Assembly (NCBI GenBank): GCA_937921035.1
Contig: CALEUL010000048.1
Coordinates: 62,001 to 126,000 of the forward strand
Direction of reading: 5' to 3'
Origin: an uncultured Porphyromonadaceae bacterium
GTDB taxonomy: Bacteria > Bacteroidota > Bacteroidia > Bacteroidales > Muribaculaceae
Length of the DNA stretch: 64,000 bases
The position numbers were made by a program, and so were the translations under genes. Numbering within the stretch: position 1 is the stretch's first letter; every line of letters starts with the position of its first letter. Below the pieces are notes generated by a model. That model was given only the letters and a program-made list of their open reading frames with translations. It was not told the origin of the DNA and made no database searches. Positions 51,923 through 59,243 of the stretch are shown here, in pieces.

Positions 51923-52801
51923 TCAGTTCATTCCGGAGACGGTTGCGGAGGGGTCGATTTTGCTAACGAGGCCCTGGAGCACTTTGCCCGGGCCGAGTTC
52001 AACAAATTCGGTTGCACCGTCGGCAATCATGTTGCGTACGGTCTGTGTCCAACGTACGGGAGCGGTGAGCTGAGCAATGAGGTTTGCCTTGATCTCGATG
52101 GGATCTGTGTGAGGCAGTGCGTCAACGTTCTGATAGATCGGGCATACGGGTTTGTGGAACTCGGTAACTTCGATGGCGTGAGCCAGTTCTGCGCGGGCAG
52201 GTTCCATCAGAGGGGAGTGGAAAGCGCCGCCGACTTTGAGCTTGAGTGCTCGTTTTGCACCAGCAGCCTTGAGGAGTTCGCATGCTTTGTCGATAGCAGC
52301 GACTTCGCCGGAAATTACAATCTGGCCGGGGCAGTTGTAGTTTGCGCAAACGACCACGCCGTCGATACCGGAGCATATTTCTTCAACTTTTTCGTCGGGG
52401 AGTGCTATAACGGCAGCCATAGTGGATTCTACCATTTCGCAGGCTTTCTGCATTGCGTTTGCACGAGCAGCGACAAGACGCAGGCCGTCTTCGAAGTTAA
52501 GAGCGCCAGCAGCAACGAGTGCCGAGAATTCGCCGAGAGAGTGTCCGGCTACCATATCGGGCTTGAATTCGTCGCCGAGGCTGATAGCGAGCAGTACGGA
52601 GTGGAGGAATATGGCAGGCTGAGTAACCGCAGTCTGGCGAAGATCCTCGTCGGTACCTGCAAACATGAGGTCGGTGATGTTGAAACCTAAAATTTCGTTT
52701 GCTTTTTCAAAAAGTTCGTGAGCCTTGGCGTTGTTGTCGTACAGGTCCTTGCCCATACCAACAAACTGCGCGCCCTGGCCGGGGAATATGAATGCTTTCA
52801 T
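51923..52801 (-). CDS. fabD: Malonyl-CoA:ACP transacylase
   Basis: 292 residues from the ATG at 52801 (MKAFIFPGQGAQFVGMG). The nucleophile serine is in GHSLGEFSALVAAGAL, the catalytic histidine in GGAFHSPLM, and QPAIFLHSV is also typical. It loads malonyl groups on acyl carrier protein for fatty-acid synthesis in the cytosol. It stands alone, with its own promoter. Confidence 0.95.
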   Translation of the reverse strand: MKAFIFPGQGAQFVGMGKDLYDNNAKAHELFEKANEILGFNITDLMFAGTDEDLRQTAVTQPAIFLHSVLLAISLGDEFKPDMVAGHSLGEFSALVAAGALNFEDGLRLVAARANAMQKACEMVESTMAAVIALPDEKVEEICSGIDGVVVCANYNCPGQIVISGEVAAIDKACELLKAAGAKRALKLKVGGAFHSPLMEPARAELAHAIEVTEFHKPVCPIYQNVDALPHTDPIEIKANLIAQLTAPVRWTQTVRNMIADGATEFVELGPGKVLQGLVSKIDPSATVSGMN

Positions 52802-52835
52802 ATCTATTGGTTTATAAATTGTCTTAAAAACAGTG

Positions 52836-52843
52836 CAAAGATA
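52836..52843 (-). promoter_or_regulatory. fabD promoter, -7 box TATCTTTG
   Basis: TAnnTTTG element 34 bases before the ATG. Confidence 0.6.
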
Positions 52844-52865
52844 CGGTTTTTTTGCGAAATTTCCG

Positions 52866-52873
52866 TAACTTTG
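52866..52873 (+). promoter_or_regulatory. tatA-tatC promoter, -7 box TAACTTTG
   Basis: TAnnTTTG element 31 bases before the tatA ATG. Confidence 0.6.
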
Positions 52874-52904
52874 ACAATGTAAACGTAATAACACCGATAA
52901 TTAT

Positions 52905-53144
52905 ATGATCAATGCCAATTTGTTGCCACTTTTTTTAGGCAACCTCCGCGGCTGGGAGTGGATTATTATATTTCTTGCCATACTGTTGCTGTTCGGTGGC
53001 AAAAAGATACCTGAGCTAATGCGCGGCCTGGGCAAGGGCGTTCATTCCTTCCGTCAGGGGATGAAGGAAGCACGCCGCGAGATGGAAAGCCCTCTTGATG
53101 ACGACGAACCAGCCGAAACGCAAAAAACTGAAGCGAGCAAATAA
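52905..53144 (+). CDS. tatA: Sec-independent translocase protein TatA
   Basis: 79 residues: one transmembrane helix (WEWIIIFLAILLLFGG) with the FGGKKIPEL hinge and an amphipathic helix (MRGLGKGVHSFRQGMKEARRE), then an acidic tail. It forms the protein-conducting element for folded Tat substrates. tatC follows after 3 bases; no tatB is present, as is usual in Bacteroidetes. A Tat substrate is encoded in this window at 23531. Confidence 0.92.
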   Translation: MINANLLPLFLGNLRGWEWIIIFLAILLLFGGKKIPELMRGLGKGVHSFRQGMKEARREMESPLDDDEPAETQKTEASK

Positions 53145-53147
53145 CGT

Positions 53148-53948
53148 ATGAGCAGCGCAACCGCCGAGCAAATGAGCTTCTGGGACCATCTGGATGCTCT
53201 TCGGGCTGTGCTGATGCGAGTTCTCCTCGTAGCGGGAATTCTGGCAATAGGCGCGTTTATGGCCATGCCGTGGATCTTCGACCATGTGATAATGGCTCCG
53301 ACGTCGCCCGCCTTTCCCACATACAGTTTATTCGACCGCATAGCGGCCCTTTCAGGGCAGAGCTCCGGCACATTCAGTGTCGACGTGGTTAGCCTTGAGT
53401 TAGCCTCTCAGATTTTCGTACACTTTTCCGCCTCCTGCTGGATAGCCCTTATAGTCGGCTTCCCGATAATCATATATCTACTGTGGGGATTTGTGTCTCC
53501 GGCTCTTTATCCCGATGAGAAACGCGGGATACGCCGCGCCTTCTTTTTCGGGAACGTGATGTTCTATATCGGCGTGGCAGTAGGATATTTCCTTGTCTTT
53601 CCGTTAGCAGTGCGATTTCTGGCCACCTACCAGCTGAGCAGTGCCATTCGGCCTATAGTATCGCTGGATTCGTATATGGATAATTTCTTTACCCTGTTGC
53701 TAATGATGGGCGCAGTTTTCGAACTCCCCCTTCTGGCATGGCTTTTAGGCAAGATGGGCATCCTAACCCGCAGTTTCTTCGGCACGTACCGCCGCCACGC
53801 CATTGTAGCACTGTTGATTGTTTCCGCCATAATTACGCCTACGGGCGATCCGTTCACTCTATTCCTCGTTTTCGTACCTATTTATGCGCTATGGGAAGCC
53901 TCGGCGCGCCTGGTACCACCTGACTCTACCACTACCAATGAAAACTAA
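53148..53948 (+). CDS. tatC: Sec-independent translocase protein TatC
   Basis: 266 residues with six helices. The N-terminal MSFWDHLDALRAVLMRVL region matches the SHLxELR substrate-recognition element, and FPIIIYLLWGFVSPALYPDEKR and SAIITPTGDPFTLF are the family blocks. It recognises twin-arginine signals in the inner membrane. It overlaps the symporter gene by 11 bases. Confidence 0.93.
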   Translation: MSSATAEQMSFWDHLDALRAVLMRVLLVAGILAIGAFMAMPWIFDHVIMAPTSPAFPTYSLFDRIAALSGQSSGTFSVDVVSLELASQIFVHFSASCWIALIVGFPIIIYLLWGFVSPALYPDEKRGIRRAFFFGNVMFYIGVAVGYFLVFPLAVRFLATYQLSSAIRPIVSLDSYMDNFFTLLLMMGAVFELPLLAWLLGKMGILTRSFFGTYRRHAIVALLIVSAIITPTGDPFTLFLVFVPIYALWEASARLVPPDSTTTNEN

Positions 53949-55140
53949 ACTAAAAGTCGGCCTCCTCGGCCGCATTGTTATCGCCATTGCCTTAGGTATA
54001 GCCTGCGGCTTTGTGTTCCCCGACTTTCTATGCCGGCTGTTCGCTACCTTCAACGGCATTTTCAGTGCGTTCCTCAATTTTATCATACCGTTGCTCATTG
54101 TCGGTTTTGTTGCACCAGCCATAGCCGACATAGGGCGCCGCGCAGGAGCCATACTGCTGTTTACCGTTGCAGTCGCCTACCTTATGACGTTCTGCTCCGG
54201 CATGATATCCTATTTCACGGCCGAAGCGACCTTTCCGGGACTGATTGGTGATGCCAAATATGTTGATGTACAGGACGGCCCCGGAGCGCCAGTACCGTTT
54301 TTCCAGATACCGATGGATCCACTGATGGGCGTTACGACTTCGCTTGTGCTCGCATTCGTCCTCGGTTTCGGCTGTGCGTCGCTACCAGAGCATACCGCAC
54401 GCCTCAAAGGAATCTTAGATGATTTCTCGGGTGTTATAAAGTTTGTAATCAACAAGGCCATCATCCCCCTTCTGCCGCTATATATATTCGGCATATTCCT
54501 GTCTATGACAGTTGAGGGTGCGGTAGGTCCCGTACTTGTTACGTTCATCAAGATAATCGCGGTGATTTTTGTGCTTCACATAGGCATACTTGTGCTGCAA
54601 TATGTGATAGCCTCACTGTTTTCGGGATACAATCCATTCCGGTCTCTGTTGAAAATGATGCCGGCATATGCAACGGCATTGGGAACGCAGTCGTCGGCGG
54701 CGACCATCCCCGTAACATTAGAGAGGGTAGTCAGCATAGGCGTTAGCCGTGATGTAGCCGGCTTTGTTATACCACTGTGCGCCACCATCCATATGTCCGG
54801 CTCTACGCTCAAGATTGTAGCGTGCGCAGTGGCGCTTATGATAGTTAAGGACCTGCCATTTGACGCCACCATGTTCGCGGCCTTCGTAGCGATGCTTGGA
54901 ATAACAATAGTTGCGGCGCCCGGTGTACCCGGTGGAGCAATCATGGCATCTCTTGGCATCCTGACAAGCATTCTTGGGTTCAGCGACGCCGACAACGCCA
55001 TGATGATCGCGCTGTATATCTCGATGGACAGCTTCGGCACCGCGTGCAATATCACCGGGGACGGCGCCATAGCGCAGATAGTTGACCGCTTCTTCGGAAA
55101 ACGCACCGAAGGTGTTGTTACGGCGGCAACCGAGGCGTAA
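53938..55140 (+). CDS. Dicarboxylate/amino acid:cation symporter (DAACS family)
   Basis: 400 residues from the ATG at 53938, inside the last codons of tatC. Eight helices and two hairpins; the conserved blocks read GTQSSAATIPVTLE (serine-rich hairpin HP1), CATIHMSGST (in place of the usual NMDG loop) and SFGTACNITGDGAIAQIVDR. It takes up glutamate, aspartate, serine or a C4-dicarboxylate with Na+ or H+. The substrate is uncertain because the NMDGT motif is changed to HMSGST. Confidence 0.88.
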   Translation: MKTKLKVGLLGRIVIAIALGIACGFVFPDFLCRLFATFNGIFSAFLNFIIPLLIVGFVAPAIADIGRRAGAILLFTVAVAYLMTFCSGMISYFTAEATFPGLIGDAKYVDVQDGPGAPVPFFQIPMDPLMGVTTSLVLAFVLGFGCASLPEHTARLKGILDDFSGVIKFVINKAIIPLLPLYIFGIFLSMTVEGAVGPVLVTFIKIIAVIFVLHIGILVLQYVIASLFSGYNPFRSLLKMMPAYATALGTQSSAATIPVTLERVVSIGVSRDVAGFVIPLCATIHMSGSTLKIVACAVALMIVKDLPFDATMFAAFVAMLGITIVAAPGVPGGAIMASLGILTSILGFSDADNAMMIALYISMDSFGTACNITGDGAIAQIVDRFFGKRTEGVVTAATEA

Positions 55141-55150
55141 CAGGCTTCGA

Positions 55151-55188
55151 TTGTCCGTTTTTTAGCCATTTTTGTCCGAATACCATCC
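55151..55188 (+). promoter_or_regulatory. Direct-repeat operator upstream of the HTCS gene
   Basis: Two 17-base elements, both starting TTGTCCG and ending CC, at 55151-55167 and 55172-55188; period 21 bp. The second starts 38 bp before the -7 box, the same geometry as upstream of susC at 59113. Likely HTCS binding site for autoregulation. Confidence 0.65.
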
Positions 55189-55209
55189 GGCAAACTGCTG
55201 CGTAATATA

Positions 55210-55217
55210 TATCTTTG
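55210..55217 (+). promoter_or_regulatory. HTCS promoter, -7 box TATCTTTG
   Basis: TAnnTTTG element 23 bases before the ATG. No -33 TTTG at the expected spacing, which fits activator dependence. Confidence 0.65.
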
Positions 55218-55240
55218 CGCATCGAAACCTAAAATATACC

Positions 55241-58200
55241 ATGTGGCGAAAAAAACTGATAACACTGCTTCTGTTTCTTTGTACACTTGCATCGTATGCC
55301 ATAAGCGACGCAAGCGAGCCGGAATGGAAGAATGTCAATTTTCGCGGGCGCAACAAAGTTGTCTATTCCATATACACAGACAGCCGCGGCATATTGTGGA
55401 TAGGCACCAACAGCGGCCTGTTTGTATATGATGGCTTCAATACCTATCCGGCCGACAGCAGCGGAGAGTTCAACTCGCAGGTATATTCGGTAGTGGAGTA
55501 CGGCGGCAATCTGTATATAGGCACCAACAACGGACTGTTTTGCCGTGGATGCGACGGAGAAAGTATCACCCGAGTAGATGGCGCATTCCCATCGGAGATA
55601 CGCGGGATGCTTCTCAATGGCGACGATCTTATTATCGGTGGTCTGCTTGGCGTGCAGATATATAATCTGAAGGACGGAAGCCTCCGAGATGTGTCTGCGG
55701 GTCTTCCGCATAAGTCGGTATATGCCCTTGTCCGCGACCGCCGCGGCGTAGTGTACGCCGGAACGTACGACGGACTTGCCAGATGGAACATAGGCAAATA
55801 CCGCTTCGAGAATGTTGAAATCATCCGACCGGCCAATGGCCGCAACCTGTTTGTAAACGCCATAGCCGAGATGCCTGACGGCACGTTATGGCTCGGCACA
55901 GGAGGCGCACTTATTAATTTCGATCCCGTCAAAGAAAAGGCAGTAGAGGATTCTCGCTTCAATAATCTGAATATAAAGTCGCTTGCAGTGTCGGGCAATG
56001 GAGCGTTGCTTGTAGGTACGGAGACCGGTCTTTACGCCCGAACCGACAGCACGACGATGCTTTACAGGCACGATTCGCGCGACGGACGCACCATAGGGGA
56101 CAACGAGATATGGACCGTTCTGGCAGATGCGTCCGGCAATATCCTGGCAGGTACAGCCCGCGGCTTTTCCGTATCATCCTATTCCGATGCCGTTCGTACC
56201 ACACGACTGGATAATATAATAGGGAGCGGCGACAGCAACGAGATATACAGCGCATGCCGCGACAGCCACGGGGACCTTTGGTTCGGAGGTACCGACGGCC
56301 TTGTGCGTATATCCTCCGGCGGTAGAGCGAAGCGATATGCACCAGACAATGGCGGCACACTGTCGCACAAGCGAGTGCGAGCAATTACCGAGGATTCCCA
56401 AGGCGAGCTTTGGGTAGCAACCGATGCCGGACTTAACCGATATGACCGATCCTCCGACCGTTTCGTGCAATACCGCATAGCCGATAAAACGGGCCGATAC
56501 AAGGCAAACTGGGTGTATGCCGTGGCCGATGACGGCGACCGCCTAATTACGGGCAGCTTCCTTGGCGGCCTTCATTTTGTAGACCGAGATAAATTCCGCA
56601 ACGGCGACATGCCAGTAGTGGCAGATTCCGTTATCAACAGTTCCGACGGGATAGCGAACGATTTTGTGAGTAACCTTATAGTGGATGGCGCCGGCAATAT
56701 CTGGGTGCTTCTGTTCCGGGAGAACGCAATAATGCGCATCGATGCCCATAGCGGCATTATTTCGCGTATCGATTTCAAGGCAATCACCGGCCAGTACCCA
56801 TCGCTGATATGCACCGACAGCCGCGGGCGCGTATGGAGCGCGGGCGAAGGGTCGGTTGTGCTTCTGGATACCGATGGAACGGTTCTTGGCAAGACACGTC
56901 TAAATCTTACGCACACCGACGACGGAGTTGTAGCCATCAATTCCGTAGGGGATGGGGATGTGTGGCTTTCAACGACCGGCAACGTATGGAAAATCAGCGG
57001 AGAAGATATGTCGGCGCAGCTTATGCCGCTTCCGGCAAAGTGTTTCACGCTTATCTACGAGGACCCGGAGACCAACAACGTTATATTGGGTGACGACAGG
57101 GAACTTCTGACAGTGAATCCAGATGCACTTCATGTGTCCGGACGCAACGACAGCATCCGTCTTGTCCGGCAGAACGGCCGGGACTATTTCCCCTCGGACC
57201 GAGCAGTGAAATTCCGCGTGGCATACTCACAGCCATTCGAGGTAAACATCTCCACGCTTGACTATTCACCCGAATCCGCGCAACATTTCGCCTATAAGAT
57301 GCTTCGCAGCGATGCAGATACAGTAGGCGGGTGGATATATATGCCAGAGGGCAGCAATGTGCTACAGCTGTCGGGCATGAGCATGGGCAGCCATCGCGTG
57401 GCCGTCCGGGTGGCCGTCCCGGGTACACCAGTGTCGGTATTTACAGTGGATGTTTTGCCGCCGTGGTATCTGTCGGGGTGGGCGATAACATTATATGTTC
57501 TCACGGCCATTTCCTCGATAGCCTTTCTTGTAGTGTCGCTGCGACGCCGTGCCAGCAAGCGAATCGAGCACGCCGACCGACTGCGCGCGATTGCCGAAGC
57601 AGAACGACGACTGGCATTTCTATCCGATATATCCCACGACCTCAAGACCCCGCTCTCGCTTATCGTCGGCCCCGTCAGCCGTCTTCGGGAACGCGTTACC
57701 GACCCAACGGAGCGCCGCGCCCTTGATACAGTGTACGACAACGCCCTAAAGCTCAACAATATGATTCATAGAACCATAGAGCTGGACACGTTTGACGAGG
57801 AGACGGACAATATGCTGATTATGTCGCGTTTCGACGCCGTCGATTTCTGCCGCAGTATATTCGACAGCTACCGCGAAAGCCATTCCGACAAGAATTTCAG
57901 TTTCCATGCCCCCGACACACCAGTTATCGTAGAGGCCGATGCAGTGAAGATGGAGTCGATAGTGAACAACCTGCTATCCAACGCCTGCAAGTATTCCGGA
58001 GAAAATGCTACGGTATCTCTCAGCCTGAGTGTTAAGGACGGCAATCTGGAGATGATTGTCAGCGACGACGGCATGGGCATTCCCGATGCCGAACACACTC
58101 TGGTTTTCCAGCGGATGTACCGTTCGGCGCGCACCGCCTCGTTGCGGGAGGGTACAGGAATCGGTCTCTATCTTATCAAGAAATACCTCGGGCTACTTGG

Positions 58201-59086
58201 CGGCACAATAGAGTTGTACAGCCGCGAGAACGAGGGCACCACATTTATAATTACGCTACCTCTTGCTCCTGGTGCGTCCGGAACGTCGCCGTCCACCGTG
58301 TCGGCAGGGGATACCTCCCGTCCGAAGGTTCTTGTAGTTGAGGATAATGTCTCGGTGGCCGACTTTATATGCGAAACACTTGCCGGGACATACAGATGTG
58401 CCACTGCCGGCAACGGGCGCTCGGGCCTCGCGATGGTCTCGTCGTTTGCACCTGACCTTATAGTCGTGGACGAGATGATGCCAGTTATGAGCGGAATGGA
58501 GATGGTACGCCGCCTGAAGGAGAATCCCCGGACAGCCACGATACCCGTGATTATGCTAACGGCAAAGACTGACAATGCAACCGAAACACAGAGCGTACGC
58601 ATGGGCATAGATGTTTTCATGGCGAAGCCATTCGAGCCGCAGCTTCTTCTGGCGCGAGCCGGGCAGCTACTGGAGGCTCGCATGAGCATGCGTCGCGCCA
58701 TGCGCATGGAGGAATTGTCGGCGCCTGCACCCGTAGAGGTTGAATCGGCCGCCGAGAAACAGCTGGCACAGATATCGCGTATTATAGAGGAGAACATGGC
58801 CGACCCGGATCTGAATGTAGCCGCACTGGCCGATAAGACAGGCATAGGCACAAAGCAGCTTTACCGACTGCTGAAGAAGTATATCGGGGATACCCCCGTT
58901 GACTATATCCGGCGGATGCGTCTGCGCAAGGCCGCCATGCTTCTGGAACAACAGAAGCTCACAGTATCGGAGATAATGTACATGGTAGGCTTCAAGACCT
59001 CCTCCTATTTCTCCAAATGTTTCCAGGCAGAATACGGGTGCACCCCCAGCGAGTATGCCCGGCGAAGTTCTGGCGGCACGAATTAG
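55241..59086 (+). CDS. Hybrid two-component system (HTCS) sensor-regulator of the polysaccharide locus
   Basis: 1281 residues from the ATG at 55241, which gives a signal/anchor sequence. Domain order: periplasmic Reg_prop propeller repeats (DSRGILWIGTNSGL and about a dozen more, about 25-640), Y_Y_Y domain (about 640-735), transmembrane helix (about 747-768), HisKA with phospho-His 799 (SDISHDLKTPLSLI), HATPase_c (VNNLLSNACKYSG, GTGIGLYLIKKYL), receiver domain with phospho-Asp 1077 (LIVVDEMMP), and a C-terminal AraC-type double helix-turn-helix (about 1175-1275). It senses an oligosaccharide in the periplasm and activates the adjacent susCDE genes. Direct repeats precede both its own promoter and that of susC. 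Confidence 0.95.
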   Translation: MWRKKLITLLLFLCTLASYAISDASEPEWKNVNFRGRNKVVYSIYTDSRGILWIGTNSGLFVYDGFNTYPADSSGEFNSQVYSVVEYGGNLYIGTNNGLFCRGCDGESITRVDGAFPSEIRGMLLNGDDLIIGGLLGVQIYNLKDGSLRDVSAGLPHKSVYALVRDRRGVVYAGTYDGLARWNIGKYRFENVEIIRPANGRNLFVNAIAEMPDGTLWLGTGGALINFDPVKEKAVEDSRFNNLNIKSLAVSGNGALLVGTETGLYARTDSTTMLYRHDSRDGRTIGDNEIWTVLADASGNILAGTARGFSVSSYSDAVRTTRLDNIIGSGDSNEIYSACRDSHGDLWFGGTDGLVRISSGGRAKRYAPDNGGTLSHKRVRAITEDSQGELWVATDAGLNRYDRSSDRFVQYRIADKTGRYKANWVYAVADDGDRLITGSFLGGLHFVDRDKFRNGDMPVVADSVINSSDGIANDFVSNLIVDGAGNIWVLLFRENAIMRIDAHSGIISRIDFKAITGQYPSLICTDSRGRVWSAGEGSVVLLDTDGTVLGKTRLNLTHTDDGVVAINSVGDGDVWLSTTGNVWKISGEDMSAQLMPLPAKCFTLIYEDPETNNVILGDDRELLTVNPDALHVSGRNDSIRLVRQNGRDYFPSDRAVKFRVAYSQPFEVNISTLDYSPESAQHFAYKMLRSDADTVGGWIYMPEGSNVLQLSGMSMGSHRVAVRVAVPGTPVSVFTVDVLPPWYLSGWAITLYVLTAISSIAFLVVSLRRRASKRIEHADRLRAIAEAERRLAFLSDISHDLKTPLSLIVGPVSRLRERVTDPTERRALDTVYDNALKLNNMIHRTIELDTFDEETDNMLIMSRFDAVDFCRSIFDSYRESHSDKNFSFHAPDTPVIVEADAVKMESIVNNLLSNACKYSGENATVSLSLSVKDGNLEMIVSDDGMGIPDAEHTLVFQRMYRSARTASLREGTGIGLYLIKKYLGLLGGTIELYSRENEGTTFIITLPLAPGASGTSPSTVSAGDTSRPKVLVVEDNVSVADFICETLAGTYRCATAGNGRSGLAMVSSFAPDLIVVDEMMPVMSGMEMVRRLKENPRTATIPVIMLTAKTDNATETQSVRMGIDVFMAKPFEPQLLLARAGQLLEARMSMRRAMRMEELSAPAPVEVESAAEKQLAQISRIIEENMADPDLNVAALADKTGIGTKQLYRLLKKYIGDTPVDYIRRMRLRKAAMLLEQQKLTVSEIMYMVGFKTSSYFSKCFQAEYGCTPSEYARRSSGGTN

Positions 59087-59112
59087 GACAAGTTGCCCTC
59101 CGGGGGGTGTAG

Positions 59113-59150
59113 TTGTCCGAATTGTAGCCAGCTTTGTCCGAATTGTAACC
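59113..59150 (+). promoter_or_regulatory. Direct-repeat operator upstream of susC
   Basis: Two 17-base copies, TTGTCCGAATTGTAGCC at 59113-59129 and TTGTCCGAATTGTAACC at 59134-59150, identical in 16 of 17 positions with a period of 21 bp, i.e. two helical turns. The second copy begins 38 bp before the -7 box. A partial inverted copy (GGACAA) lies at 59086-59091. Confidence 0.75.
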
Positions 59151-59171
59151 GCAAGGCTTATAAATAGTTCG

Positions 59172-59179
59172 TAATTTTG
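59172..59179 (+). promoter_or_regulatory. susC operon promoter, -7 box TAATTTTG
   Basis: TAnnTTTG element with no -33 TTTG; the repeat operator occupies that side, as for an activated promoter. Confidence 0.65.
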
Positions 59180-59243
59180 TGTTGCCTTAAAAGAGGCGAT
59201 GCGAACTATTATAGATTACCTTAACCAACATACCATTTTCCGA

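Noticed and set aside
51869..52690. 273-codon plus-strand frame opposite fabD
   Set aside because: It starts inside the terminator hairpin and is antisense to fabD.
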